Source: Streptomyces sp. PsTaAH-137 (GTDB lineage: Bacteria > Actinomycetota > Actinomycetes > Streptomycetales > Streptomycetaceae). Taken from it: a stretch of 64,000 nt of DNA. How positions within the stretch are numbered: position 1 is the stretch's first letter; each line of letters opens with the position of its first letter. The translations under genes and the position numbers were made by a program. The notes beneath the pieces were generated by a model. That model saw only the letters and a list, made by a program, of their open reading frames with translations. It did no database searches and was not told where the DNA came from. Shown here piece by piece: positions 27,532 through 36,192 of the stretch. Where the stretch lies: contig NZ_QLLY01000004.1 of the NCBI RefSeq assembly GCF_003259365.1, positions 496,001 to 560,000 on the forward strand, written 5' to 3'.

Positions 27532-29490
27532 TCAGCCGATCTTCGCGTTCTTGGAGACAGTGATCTGATCGATGTCCGAGGTGCGCACGGTCACCTCGAT
27601 CTTCCAGTCGCCGGCCACCGGGATCTGCACACCGCTCGCGCTCCAGTGTCCCGTGGCGATGCGGTCGGGCGTGACGGTGAGCGGCCCGATGTTCTTCGCC
27701 TTCAGGGTGAGGGCGACCTTGACCTCGGGGACGTCGAAGCCCTTGCCGTTCGGCCGCTGAACGTAGAGGTGCATGGTGTTGTCGCCGGTGCGGGCCGGTT
27801 CGATGTCCAGCAGCACCGTGCCCTTGCCGTCCTGGCCGCCGGTGTCGAACGGCACCTTCAGGGAGAGCGGCCCGGCCTGGGTCTGCGCGGCCGAGGTGGC
27901 GGACTTGGCCTCTTCCTCGGTGCGGCCCGGCTCGGTGGAGGTGAGCACCGTGGTGACGGCGAGCAGTACGACCGCGACGCCCGCCTCGGCGAGCACCGAC
28001 CGTCGCAGGCCGAAGCGGTGCGGGTCGGCGTCCCGGACCCGCTTCTCGCGGGCGGTGGTCATCGCGGCGCGCTGCCGGGCGAGTTGGGCGGCCCGTCGCG
28101 GGTCGTCGTTGGTGCCTCCCGCGGCGACGGCGACCGGCTCCTTCTCCTCGGACACGACCTCCTCCTCGGAAACGACCTCCTCCGAGGAGACCGAGCCCTC
28201 CGAGGAGGCCGTGTCCGAGGAGTCCGTGCGCTGCTCCCCCACGGTCTCCGGCGCGGCCGCCGAGGCCGTGATCCGGCCGGTCCACCGCCGGGAGATCCCG
28301 GCGATGCCGACGAGCACGGCGACGAGCCCGACCTTGACCAGGAGCAGTTGCCCGTACGTGGTCCCGGTCAGCGCCGACCACGAGCCGACCTGCCGCCAGG
28401 ACTGATACAGACCGGTGGCGGCCAGCACGACGACGCTGCAGAAGGCCACGCGCGAGAACCTGCGCACCGCCGACGCCTCGATGGAGGGCGCCCGGTAGAG
28501 CGCGACGAGCAGCGTCGTCAGGCCGCCCAGCCAGGCGGCGACGGCCAGCAGGTGCAGCACGTCGACGGGCATCGCGAGCCCCGCCTGGATGCCGGTGGAG
28601 GCGTGCTCCGCCATCGCCCAGGTGGCGCCGAGACCGGCGGCGACGACCGTGCCGCCGACGGCGAGACCGAAGGTGAGGTCCTTGATCTCCTTCTTGTCGC
28701 CGTCCTCGGCCCGCTTCACGTAGGCCCCGAACAGGACGGCGATGAAGAGCGCGGCCGCGGCGAGCAGCAGCAGCCGGGAGGTGAGCGCGGCGCCCGTCTT
28801 CGTCTGCAGGACCTGGCCGAGCAGCGCCATGTCGAAGATGTCGGCGACCTTGCCGGACCCGGTGTACGAGCCGCGCATCAGCAGTAGCGCGATGGTGGCC
28901 GCGGTGAGCGCGGTCCAGCCGCCGACCACGACTCGCTGCACCGGCTTGATCCCGGCACCGCGCGGCCAGCAGGCGAGCACGAACGCGGCGCCGCCGACGA
29001 GCAGGACGAAGCCCGCGTACGAGACGTAGCGCCCGGCACCGTAGAGCGTGCCGACGACGCCTCCGCCCGCGTTCTGGTCGGTGACCACGGCGGAGGTCTT
29101 GGACGGGGCGCCGATGGAGAACGTATAGGCGCCGGAGACGGGGTGGCTGTCGGCCGAGACGACCTGGTAGGCGACGGTGAACGTGCCGTCGGGCAGGCCC
29201 GCGTGCAGGCCCACCGTGTAGGTGGTGCCCTTCAGCCGGCCGACCTTGCCGTTGTCGACGCGCTTGCCCGACGGGTCGAGCACGCGCACCGCGCCGCTCG
29301 ACATGGCGACTTCTTCGGAGAAGGTCAGGGAGACCTGCTTCGGCGCCTGCTGGACCACCGCTCCCTGCCCGGGATCGCTGCCGGTCAGCGCGGCGTGCGC
29401 GGACGCGGGAGCGGCACCGGCCAGGAGCGCGCCGGTGACGGCGAGAAACAGCAGTATCAGGTGCCGGAAGCGGGGAGCGATGGTCTTCAC
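27532..29490 (-). CDS. CopC/CopD-type copper resistance fusion protein (YcnJ-like)
   Basis: 652 residues. A signal peptide ends at ASAHAAL, so the mature protein begins with the His that CopC proteins use as a copper ligand. A CopC domain (to about residue 130) is followed by about eight membrane helices of CopD type and a C-terminal extracytoplasmic beta domain (MHLYVQRPNGKGFDV, VAGDWKIEVTVRTSD) of the FixH/YtkA type. Between helices, near residues 410-440, there is a repetitive Ser/Glu/Val-rich acidic insert. Role: copper uptake or handling across the membrane, feeding Sco and PCuAC. Adjacent genes support this. Confidence 0.9.
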   Translation of the reverse strand: MKTIAPRFRHLILLFLAVTGALLAGAAPASAHAALTGSDPGQGAVVQQAPKQVSLTFSEEVAMSSGAVRVLDPSGKRVDNGKVGRLKGTTYTVGLHAGLPDGTFTVAYQVVSADSHPVSGAYTFSIGAPSKTSAVVTDQNAGGGVVGTLYGAGRYVSYAGFVLLVGGAAFVLACWPRGAGIKPVQRVVVGGWTALTAATIALLLMRGSYTGSGKVADIFDMALLGQVLQTKTGAALTSRLLLLAAAALFIAVLFGAYVKRAEDGDKKEIKDLTFGLAVGGTVVAAGLGATWAMAEHASTGIQAGLAMPVDVLHLLAVAAWLGGLTTLLVALYRAPSIEASAVRRFSRVAFCSVVVLAATGLYQSWRQVGSWSALTGTTYGQLLLVKVGLVAVLVGIAGISRRWTGRITASAAAPETVGEQRTDSSDTASSEGSVSSEEVVSEEEVVSEEKEPVAVAAGGTNDDPRRAAQLARQRAAMTTAREKRVRDADPHRFGLRRSVLAEAGVAVVLLAVTTVLTSTEPGRTEEEAKSATSAAQTQAGPLSLKVPFDTGGQDGKGTVLLDIEPARTGDNTMHLYVQRPNGKGFDVPEVKVALTLKAKNIGPLTVTPDRIATGHWSASGVQIPVAGDWKIEVTVRTSDIDQITVSKNAKIG

Positions 29491-29504
29491 GTCGGGTCAG
29501 CCCC

Positions 29505-29960
29505 TCACTGAGCGGCGGTCGGGTTGTAGGTGGCGGCCTTCACCGGGAACGCGACCTCGACGGTCCCGGACTCGGCGAAGTGGAGCTTCACCGTCACCTT
29601 GTCGCCTTCCTTCGGCTTTCGCTTGAGGTTCTCGAACATGAGGTGATTGCCACCCCGTTCGAAGTCGAGATCGCCGTCGGCGGGCACGGCGAAGGACTTC
29701 TGCTCGCGCATGACACCGTCCTTGGTGCTGTGCATGGTCACGTCGCCGGCGACGGAACTGCTCACCGAGGTGAGGGTGTCGGCGCCGCCGCTGTTGTGGA
29801 CGACGAAGAACCCGGCCGCCATGTCCCCGGACGCGGGCTCGGGGATGAACGCGTCCGCGACCTTCACGTCCGGCGTGCCCGACGACGAGCCGCCGCACCC
29901 GGCGAGCGCGAGCCCGGACGCCAGCACGACCGCTCCGAGGGCCAGCGGCGCGCGCCTCAC
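29505..29960 (-). CDS. PCu(A)C-type periplasmic copper chaperone lipoprotein
   Basis: 151 residues. The lipobox LALAGC follows a short signal peptide. Copper ligands of the PCuAC family are present as H(M)X10MX(n)HXM-like elements: TMHSTKDGVMREQK and GGNHLMFENLK. The fold then ends with VTVKLHFAESGTVEVAFPV. These proteins pass Cu(I) to Sco and to the CuA site of cytochrome oxidase. The start GTG overlaps the sco stop codon (GTGA), so the two are translationally coupled. It corresponds to the ECuC protein described in S. lividans. Confidence 0.9.
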   Translation of the reverse strand: MRRAPLALGAVVLASGLALAGCGGSSSGTPDVKVADAFIPEPASGDMAAGFFVVHNSGGADTLTSVSSSVAGDVTMHSTKDGVMREQKSFAVPADGDLDFERGGNHLMFENLKRKPKEGDKVTVKLHFAESGTVEVAFPVKAATYNPTAAQ

Positions 29961-30649
29961 GGCTTCGCCCCCTGGACCAGCTTGGGCAGGTCCTTGGTGT
30001 AGTCGTCGACCGTGGCGTCCTCGCCGTACAGGACGTATCCGGCGTCGGTCTTCGGCGAGAACGCGATGACCTGCGTGCCGTGCATCGACACCAGCTTGCC
30101 GTTCTTGTCCTTCTGCGTCGGCTCGATGGAGATGCCGAGGGTGCGGGCGCCGCCCTGGATGGTGGCGAAGTCGCCGGTCAGGCCGATGAAGTCGGGGTCC
30201 TGCGCCTTGAGCCACTTGCCGAGGACGGCCGGGGTGTCCCGGTCCGGGTCGGTCGTGACGAAGACGACCTGCAGCTGCTTCCGCTCGGCCGGGGACAGGG
30301 CCTTCGTGGCGACGGCGAGATTGCTCATCGTCAGCGGGCAGACGTCGGGGCAGTGCGTGTAGCCGAAGTAGATCAGCGTCGGCTTGCCCTTGGTCTTCTC
30401 CCGCAGGTCGAACTTCTTCCCGTGGGTGTCGGTGAGGACCAGGTCCGGCTTCTCGAAGGGCTTGTCGAGGACGGTCGCGGCCTTCTGCGAGCCGGCCTCC
30501 GTCGACACCTCGGTCACCGGCTTGTCGCCGCCGTCACCGCTGCCGCAGGCGGTCAGCGTGAGCGCGGCCGCCGAGACCAGGCCGGCGACGGCGAAGAGGG
30601 TCTTCTTGCTACGAAAGGTCTTCTTGCTCATCTTCATGGTCGTGCGCAT
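29957..30649 (-). CDS. sco: Sco1/SenC family copper metallochaperone lipoprotein
   Basis: 230 residues. The lipobox LTLTAC follows a basic N terminus; the thioredoxin-like Sco domain shows the copper-binding CPDVCP in YFGYTHCPDVCPLTMSNL and the late His in SMHGTQVIAFSPK. Sco proteins deliver copper to cytochrome c oxidase and, in Streptomyces, to extracellular copper enzymes that control development. Several in-frame ATGs lie near the N terminus (MRTTMKMSKK); the first is used. It is coupled to the PCuAC gene downstream. Confidence 0.93.
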   Translation of the reverse strand: MRTTMKMSKKTFRSKKTLFAVAGLVSAAALTLTACGSGDGGDKPVTEVSTEAGSQKAATVLDKPFEKPDLVLTDTHGKKFDLREKTKGKPTLIYFGYTHCPDVCPLTMSNLAVATKALSPAERKQLQVVFVTTDPDRDTPAVLGKWLKAQDPDFIGLTGDFATIQGGARTLGISIEPTQKDKNGKLVSMHGTQVIAFSPKTDAGYVLYGEDATVDDYTKDLPKLVQGAKP

Positions 30650-30726
30650 ACAAGTATTTCCCGGTTGTGAGGGGGCCGGCGGATGCCGGGGTCGCCCACC
30701 GCGACCCCGGCACCCGCCCTGGGTGG

Positions 30727-31464
30727 TCAGCCGTTGGTACGCCGACGGCCCGCCAGGACGCCGAACGCCACACCGGCGGCGCCGACGAGGATGCCGACGA
30801 TGCCGAGGACGCGGGCGGTGGTGTCGCTGTCGGAGGACGTGTCGGAGGTGGCGGCCGCCGCCTCCTTGTGGTCGTCGGACGCCGAGGCGCCGGACGCGCC
30901 GTGCTCGTCGTCGGCCGCGGCCGACAGGGTCAGGGTGGGCGCCGGGTTCTCCGGCTCCTCCTGGCCCTTCTGCTGCGGCTCGATCCAGCGCACGACCTCC
31001 TTGTTGTCGTACGTCTGGATCGCCTTGAACACGAGCTGGTCGGCGTCGGTCGGCAGCTGGCCGACGGACACCGGGAACTTCTGGAAGTAGCCGGGCTGCA
31101 CGCCCTTGTCGGCGCCGGAGCCGGTCGCGGTCCAGGTGACCTTGGAGACGGCCTCGGTGAGCTTCTCGCCGTGCATCTCCAGCGGCTTGTCCAGCTTGGA
31201 CTTGGTGACCTCGGCCTTCCAGCCCGGCACCGGCTCCGGCATCACGGACGCGAGCGGGTGGTCGGTCGGGAAGTTGACCTCGAGCTTGGTGGTGGCCGCG
31301 TCGTCGCGTTCGTTCGGGACCTTGAAGTCGATCACCGCGTAGCCGCCCTTGGCGGCGGCACCCTCCGGCTGCACGCTCACGTGTGCGAAGGCGGGGGCGG
31401 AGACGAGGACGACGGAGGAGACGGCGGCGGCACCGACGAGAGCGGTGCGGGACATCTTCTTCAT
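30727..31464 (-). CDS. YcnI/DUF1775 family copper-associated protein
   Basis: 245 residues. The signal peptide ends at PAFAHVSV; the N-terminal His of the mature chain is the copper ligand known for YcnI. The DUF1775 domain (VIDFKVPNERDDAATTKLEV, WTATG, QFPVSVGQLP-like PVSVGQLPTDADQLVFK) is followed by a Ser/Asp/Ala-rich linker and a C-terminal membrane anchor with a basic end (GVLAGRRRTNG). The ATG at 31464 has GGAG upstream; a longer start is not supported. It leads the copper cluster on this strand. Confidence 0.9.
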   Translation of the reverse strand: MKKMSRTALVGAAAVSSVVLVSAPAFAHVSVQPEGAAAKGGYAVIDFKVPNERDDAATTKLEVNFPTDHPLASVMPEPVPGWKAEVTKSKLDKPLEMHGEKLTEAVSKVTWTATGSGADKGVQPGYFQKFPVSVGQLPTDADQLVFKAIQTYDNKEVVRWIEPQQKGQEEPENPAPTLTLSAAADDEHGASGASASDDHKEAAAATSDTSSDSDTTARVLGIVGILVGAAGVAFGVLAGRRRTNG

Positions 31465-31522
31465 GACAGTGAGAACTCCACGTTCAGTGGGATCCGGCGT
31501 TGGGTGAGGAGCGCGCACCGAA

Positions 31523-31565
31523 CAGGCCGCATTAAGTGGGCCGCAACGAAGCAGGCCGCATTAAG
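31523..31565. repeat. Direct repeat upstream of the copper cluster
   Basis: CAGGCCGCATTAAG occurs at 31523-31536 and 31552-31565, a period of 29 bases, in the 183-base gap upstream of the ycnI-like gene. The gap is otherwise G+C-rich and the shared ATTAA is unusual. It could be a pair of regulator sites for the copper operon. Confidence 0.4.
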
Positions 31566-31647
31566 GCGACAAAAAAGGCGGGTACGCGCGCGTGCCGCAC
31601 GGCACACCTCACCCCACGCACTGCGCGGAGACGTGTCGGAGGCCGTG

Positions 31648-32442
31648 TCAGGCGGCGAGAAGGAACGCGTCGGCGGCGGGCGGCCCGCGTCGGCTCACCG
31701 AATGCGCGAGTGCCGCGGCCCGCGGAACGAGCGGTGCGGCGAACCCGGGCCGCGCGACCCGCGGGAGCGCCTCGGGCGCTCCGGGGAGCCCGGCCCGCAG
31801 GGCGCGGACGAGCGCGAGCGCCGCGCGCAGGGCACGGGCGCGCGCCGCCCCGGCGACTCCCTGCGCCGAGTGCCGCGAGAGCGCCACGATGCGGCCCAGG
31901 GCGAGATCGCCGTGGCGCAGCAGCCATCCGGCGCCGGCCGCGGCCAGCAGGTGGCCGATGACCATCGGCAGCGACGGCAGCAGCGCCATCGTGGAGCCGC
32001 CGCCCATCACCATGTCCTGGTGCCCGCTGCCGGCCGGCACTCCCGCGTCGTCGAGGATCCGCCGTGCCTGCGCCGGGCTGAGCGCCGAGGCGCCCGCCCC
32101 GCACATGAGCCGCGCGGCCCGCTCCACGATGGACGACCGGTCGGTGCCCATGGTCATGGAAGCGTGGCTCTGGCCCAGGCCGAAGAGGCTGTGCAGGGCG
32201 ATCTGCCCGACTCCCAGGGTGGCGGCGATGCCGGGCAGGGAGCGCTCGCGCCCGGCCATCGGCAGGGCCGCGCAGAAGGCGAGGAGGGAGCCGAGCCCCA
32301 GCGTCCACAGCGGCACGGTGGCGGTCGACCCGAGGACGTGCCCCGCCGCGGACAGCACGACGCAGACCGCGGCGAACACCGCGGCCCTGAGCAGCCGGAG
32401 GTCGGCCGCGCCGTGTGTGCGGCGCCGGTGGGGGGCAGTCAT
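31648..32442 (-). CDS. Membrane protein of unknown function at the head of the copper cluster
   Basis: 264 residues with four or more hydrophobic helices (LLRAAVFAAVCVVLSAAGHV, LGLGSLLAFCAALPMAG, GIAATLGVGQIALHSLFGLG, MALLPSLPMVIGHLLAAAGA). Met and His residues between helices (SHASMTMG, GHQDMVMGGG) are placed as in copper-handling membrane proteins. The C-terminal third is Arg/Ala/Pro-rich and probably cytoplasmic. It lies upstream of the ycnI-like gene on the same strand. I do not recognise the family; a copper role is inferred only from position and the Met/His content. Confidence 0.7.
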   Translation of the reverse strand: MTAPHRRRTHGAADLRLLRAAVFAAVCVVLSAAGHVLGSTATVPLWTLGLGSLLAFCAALPMAGRERSLPGIAATLGVGQIALHSLFGLGQSHASMTMGTDRSSIVERAARLMCGAGASALSPAQARRILDDAGVPAGSGHQDMVMGGGSTMALLPSLPMVIGHLLAAAGAGWLLRHGDLALGRIVALSRHSAQGVAGAARARALRAALALVRALRAGLPGAPEALPRVARPGFAAPLVPRAAALAHSVSRRGPPAADAFLLAA

Positions 32443-32570
32443 GGCGGCCTCATCATCGCACTGGGCCCACCCCCGCCATGCGGCAGGTCCGCAAGGTCCG
32501 GAATCTTCCCCTCATGCCGTACGTACCCGTCCGTATACCGTCCACACGGGTCCGCGCGTCGGCTATATGG

Positions 32571-32599
32571 GCGCAATCACGTCAACTCCGTGATTGCGC
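32571..32599. promoter_or_regulatory. Perfect inverted repeat in the leader of a HATPase gene
   Basis: GCGCAATCACG at 32571-32581 is perfectly mirrored by CGTGATTGCGC at 32589-32599 around a seven-base loop. It follows a TATAT stretch (about 32563-32568) that could be a -10 element and precedes the start codon by 57 bases. It may be an operator or a leader hairpin. Confidence 0.5.
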
Positions 32600-32656
32600 A
32601 AGGCCGGTGGAGGCAATACGTATCGGTATGTCGAGCCGCGACCTGGAGGCTGCAGC

Positions 32657-33115
32657 ATGAGCATCTGGTGGTCCGTCCATCTGCGACGGGATGCTGCGAG
32701 CGTGCCGCTGGCCAGGCGCCTGTTCATGGGCACCATGGAGACCGCGGGGGTCGACCCGGACATCTCCTACGACCTGTCGGTCGCGCTCAGCGAGGCCTGC
32801 GCGAACGCCGTCGAGCACGGCGGGTCCACGGCCACCGGCGGCACCCCGGGCGCGTACCGCGTGACCGCCTATCTGGACGGCGAGACCTGCCGCATCGAGG
32901 TGGCCGACTCGGGCCCCGGGTTCCCGCCGACGAAGAACCGCACGCTCACCCGTCCCGTGTCCGCCCAGGCGGAGAACGGCCGCGGGCTGTGCCTCATCCG
33001 GGAACTGGCCGACCACGCGCACTTCGTGAACAAGCCGGGGCGGGGCGGCGCCGTGGTCAGCTTCGACAAGATCCTCAAGTGGCGGAAGGACGCGCCGCTG
33101 ATGGCGGCGGTCTGA
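32657..33115 (+). CDS. Anti-sigma-factor-like ATPase (RsbW/SpoIIAB-type HATPase)
   Basis: 152 residues, essentially one HATPase_c_2 domain: N-box LSVALSEACANAVEHG, G1 box EVADSGPGFPP, G2 box ENGRGLCLIRELADH. The Streptomyces genome carries many such stand-alone kinases, which bind sigma factors or phosphorylate STAS anti-anti-sigma proteins on serine. A ribosome-binding site CTGGAGG precedes the ATG. The partner is not adjacent. The STAS protein at 58263 and the phosphatase at 34792 belong to the same signalling class but a link is not shown. Confidence 0.88.
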   Translation: MSIWWSVHLRRDAASVPLARRLFMGTMETAGVDPDISYDLSVALSEACANAVEHGGSTATGGTPGAYRVTAYLDGETCRIEVADSGPGFPPTKNRTLTRPVSAQAENGRGLCLIRELADHAHFVNKPGRGGAVVSFDKILKWRKDAPLMAAV

Positions 33116-33140
33116 ACGCACCGCCGGACGCCCGGACACG

Positions 33141-33176
33141 CCCGAGGGCCGTGACCAGCAGGTCACGGCCCTCGGG
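33141..33176. terminator. Strong bidirectional terminator hairpin
   Basis: CCCGAGGGCCGTGACC at 33141-33156 pairs perfectly with GGTCACGGCCCTCGGG at 33161-33176 around AGCA. It lies midway between the stop codons of the convergent HATPase and aminopeptidase genes and serves both directions. Confidence 0.88.
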
Positions 33177-33193
33177 AACGGAACGCCGGTGGC

Positions 33194-34657
33194 TCAGCCC
33201 TTCAGGCCGGCCATCCACGCCTCGACCTCGTCGGCCCGGCGCGGCAGCCCGTCCGACAGGTTCTTGTTGCCGTCCTCGGTGACGAGGATGTCGTCCTCGA
33301 TCCGGACGCCGATGCCGCGGTACTCCTCCGGGACCGTCAGGTCGTCGGCCTGGAAGTACAGACCGGGCTCGACGGTCAGGCACATGCCGGGCTCCAGCGT
33401 GCCGTCCACGTACGCCTCGGTGCGCGCGGCCGCGCAGTCGTGGACGTCCATGCCGAGCATGTGGCCGGTGCCGTGCAGGGTCCAGCGGCGCTGCAGCCCC
33501 AGCTCCAGGACGCGCTCGACCGGTCCCTCGACCAGGCCCCACTCGACGAGCTTCTCGGCGAGCACGCGCTGCGAGGCGTCGTGGAAGTCGCGGTACTTGG
33601 CGCCCGGCTTGACCGCCGCGATGCCGGCCTCCTGGGCCTCGTACACGGCGTCGTAGATCTTCCGCTGGATGTCGCTGTACGTGCCGTTGATCGGCAGCGT
33701 GCGCGTGACATCGGCGGTGTAGTACGTGTGCGTCTCCACGCCCGCGTCCAGCAGGAGCAGGTCGCCGGAGCGGACCGGGCCGTCGTTGCGGACCCAGTGC
33801 AGGGTGCAGGCGTGCGGGCCGGCGGCGCAGATGGAGCCGTAGCCGATGTCGTTGCCCTCCACGCGCGCGCGAAGGAAGAACGTGCCCTCGATGTAGCGCT
33901 CGCTTGTCGCCTCGGCCTTGTCGAGGACCTTCACGACGTCCTCGAAGCCGCGCACGGTCGAGTCGACTGCCTTCTGCAGCTCGCCGATCTCGAAGGCGTC
34001 CTTCACGACGCGGGCCTCGGAGAGGAAGACGCGCAGCTCCTCGTCGCGCTCCGCGGTGACCTTGTCGGTCAGGGCGGCCTCGATGCCGGCGTCGTAGCCG
34101 CGCACGACGCGCACCGGGCCGGTGGCCTCGCGCAGGGCGTCGGCCAGCTCGCGCACGTCGGAGGCGGGGATGCCGTACAGCGTCGCGGCCTCGGTCAGCG
34201 AGTGACGGCGGCCGACCCACAGCTCGCCCTGGCCGTCGAGCCAGAACTCGCCGTTCTCGCGGTTCGAGCGCGGCAGGAGGTAGATCGTCTCCTGGTGGCC
34301 GTCCGCGGTGGGCTCCAGGACGAGGACGCCGTCCTCCGTCTGGTTGCCCGTGAGGTACGCGTACTCGACGGAGGCGCGGAAGGCGTACTCCGTGTCGTTC
34401 GAGCGGGTCTTCAGGTTGCCCGCGGGCACCACGAGACGCTCGCCCGGGAAACGGGCGGACAGGGCCTTGCGGCGGGCGGCGGTCTCGGCGGCCTGCGCGA
34501 TCGGCTGCAGGTCGTGCAGCTCGGTGTCGGCCCAGCCGGACTTCATGTTCTCGGCGAGCTCGTCCGATACGCCCGGGTAGAGGCCGTTCTTGCGCTGCTT
34601 GATGGGCTCCTCGGCCTCCGGGGTCTCCGGGTTTTCCGGGGTGAGCTCCTCCGACAC
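33194..34657 (-). CDS. pepP: Aminopeptidase P family protein (Xaa-Pro aminopeptidase, M24B)
   Basis: 487 residues. An acidic Pro/Glu-rich N terminus is followed by the aminopeptidase P N-terminal domain (about 40-190) and the M24 catalytic domain. Metal ligands: LLLLDAGVETHTYYTADVTRT (two Asp), HGTGHMLGMDVHD (His), TVEPGLYF (Glu) and GIGVRIEDDILVTEDG (Glu). It removes an N-terminal residue before proline. The start is a GTG at 34657 with a near-perfect GAGGAGG site; the much longer open frame upstream is not coding. It ends at a terminator shared with the convergent HATPase gene. Confidence 0.94.
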   Translation of the reverse strand: MSEELTPENPETPEAEEPIKQRKNGLYPGVSDELAENMKSGWADTELHDLQPIAQAAETAARRKALSARFPGERLVVPAGNLKTRSNDTEYAFRASVEYAYLTGNQTEDGVLVLEPTADGHQETIYLLPRSNRENGEFWLDGQGELWVGRRHSLTEAATLYGIPASDVRELADALREATGPVRVVRGYDAGIEAALTDKVTAERDEELRVFLSEARVVKDAFEIGELQKAVDSTVRGFEDVVKVLDKAEATSERYIEGTFFLRARVEGNDIGYGSICAAGPHACTLHWVRNDGPVRSGDLLLLDAGVETHTYYTADVTRTLPINGTYSDIQRKIYDAVYEAQEAGIAAVKPGAKYRDFHDASQRVLAEKLVEWGLVEGPVERVLELGLQRRWTLHGTGHMLGMDVHDCAAARTEAYVDGTLEPGMCLTVEPGLYFQADDLTVPEEYRGIGVRIEDDILVTEDGNKNLSDGLPRRADEVEAWMAGLKG

Positions 34658-34703
34658 GGTTCCTCCTCGACGCGGGTCCGCTGGAATGGCCTGGTAACGG
34701 CGA

Positions 34704-34743
34704 TGGACCCCCTCCATCGTACGAGCGTACGGAAGGGGGTCCA
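34704..34743 (-). terminator. Terminator hairpin after the SpoIIE-type phosphatase gene
   Basis: TGGACCCCCT at 34704-34713 pairs with AGGGGGTCCA at 34734-34743, and inside the loop CGTACG (34718-34723) pairs with CGTACG (34726-34731). The two-tier hairpin lies between the phosphatase stop at 34792 and the pepP start. Confidence 0.75.
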
Positions 34744-34791
34744 GGGCCGGACGACCTCTTACAGGGCCGCTCACAGGCAGTGCGTGGGCGC

Positions 34792-36192
34792 CTACTCGAA
34801 GCGTGCCGCGAGCAGCACGACGTCCTCGTCGCTGTCGGCCGTGTCCAGGCCGTCGGGGAGCATCGTGCGCAGGATGTGGTCGACGAGGGCCTCGGGGTCC
34901 TCGCGGGCTGCCCGGGGGACGCTCGATGCGGCCGCGTGCAGCCGGGTGAAGGCGCGGTCCATGGCGTCTCCGGTGCGGCGCAGCAGGCCGTCCGTGTACA
35001 GCAGCACCGTCTCGCCCGGCTCCGGCGTGATCTCCGCGCTCGGCGCCTCCCAGCAGGCGAGCATCCCGAGCGGCGCCGAGACCGTCGTCTCGGTGTACTC
35101 CGTGCGCCGCTCGCCGATCACCAGGGGCGGGGTGTGCCCGGCGCCCGCGAGGACGATCTTGCGCTGGGCCGGCTCGCAGTAGGCGAACAGGGCGGTGGCG
35201 CTGCGCGCGGGCTCGGTCAGCCGCATCAGCAGCTCCAGGTCGGACAGGACCGCGACCGGGTCCTCGCCCTCCATGACGGCGTACGCGCGCAAGGACGCAC
35301 GCAGCCGCCCCATCGCGGCGACCGCGCTCGCGCCGGAGCCGGTGACCGACCCGACGGCGAGGCCGAGCGCGCCCTCGGGCAGCGGCAGCGCGTCGAACCA
35401 GTCGCCGCCGCCGCGCGGCCCGGTGCGATGGCGCACGGCGAGCTGCACACCGGGGACCCGGGGCAGCCGTGCGGGCAGCAGCTCCTCGGCGAGCGTGTCC
35501 GACCACGCGCGCGTGCGCTCCCGGTCGAGCAGGCGGGCCAGGTGCTCGGTGGCGTACGCGGCGTACAGGCCGATGAGGTGGCGCGGGCGCTCGCCGGGCT
35601 CGGCCGGCTCGTCGTAGAGCCAGACCGCGGCGCCCAGCCGTCCCGCCGCCTCGGTGGCGAGCGGCAGCGCGTAGCTCGCCGCGTAGCCGAGCCGGGCGGC
35701 GACCTCGCGGTGGCGCGGGTCGAGTCCGTCCTCGGCGAGCAGATCGGCGCGCGCCTCCGGGTCGGTGCTGAGTCCGTCCAGAATCCGCCCGTACGAGGTG
35801 GCGCCGCGCGGCACCGTCTCGATGTGGCCGAGATCGGGCCGGGAGAGGCCGAGGCCGACGGTGGTGTCGGGGCCCCGTCCGTCGCCCGGCTCCAGGACGA
35901 CGAGTCCGCGCCGGGCGCCCACCAGGGCGGCTCCGGCGCGCAGCAGCTCGTGCAGCGCCTCCTCCAGTGCCGCGGTGCGGGCCAGCCGTTCCGTGAGTTC
36001 GTGGAGGGTCGTGAGATCCGACACCCAGCCGGCGAGGCGGTCCTGGATGACGGCGCCGGGGGCGGACGGGACGGAGGTCACCGGAGACGCCGGGGACACG
36101 GTGGATGCGGGCGGGACCGTGTGTGCGGGAGAGGGAACCTGTCCAGGAGGGGAATCGATTCCGGCCACTTTCGGCAGACGGGGGGCCGTCAT
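34792..36192 (-). CDS. GAF / SpoIIE-type PP2C serine phosphatase
   Basis: 466 residues. A Pro/Val/Ser-rich N terminus is followed by a GAF domain (about 60-220, LHELTERLARTAALEEALHE onward) and a SpoIIE phosphatase domain: RTGPRGGGDWFDALPL, GSVTGSGASAVAAMGRLRAS, LAGAGHTPPLV and LLYTDGLLRR. In canonical enzymes the metal Asp sits in GGDW(Y/F)D and VGDV(M/S)GHG; here the second reads GSVTGSG with the Asp missing, so activity may be altered. An in-frame ATG at 36246 would add 18 residues, but that stretch is A+T-rich and looks like promoter. Such phosphatases reactivate STAS anti-anti-sigma proteins. Confidence 0.88.
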   Translation of the reverse strand: MTAPRLPKVAGIDSPPGQVPSPAHTVPPASTVSPASPVTSVPSAPGAVIQDRLAGWVSDLTTLHELTERLARTAALEEALHELLRAGAALVGARRGLVVLEPGDGRGPDTTVGLGLSRPDLGHIETVPRGATSYGRILDGLSTDPEARADLLAEDGLDPRHREVAARLGYAASYALPLATEAAGRLGAAVWLYDEPAEPGERPRHLIGLYAAYATEHLARLLDRERTRAWSDTLAEELLPARLPRVPGVQLAVRHRTGPRGGGDWFDALPLPEGALGLAVGSVTGSGASAVAAMGRLRASLRAYAVMEGEDPVAVLSDLELLMRLTEPARSATALFAYCEPAQRKIVLAGAGHTPPLVIGERRTEYTETTVSAPLGMLACWEAPSAEITPEPGETVLLYTDGLLRRTGDAMDRAFTRLHAAASSVPRAAREDPEALVDHILRTMLPDGLDTADSDEDVVLLAARFE

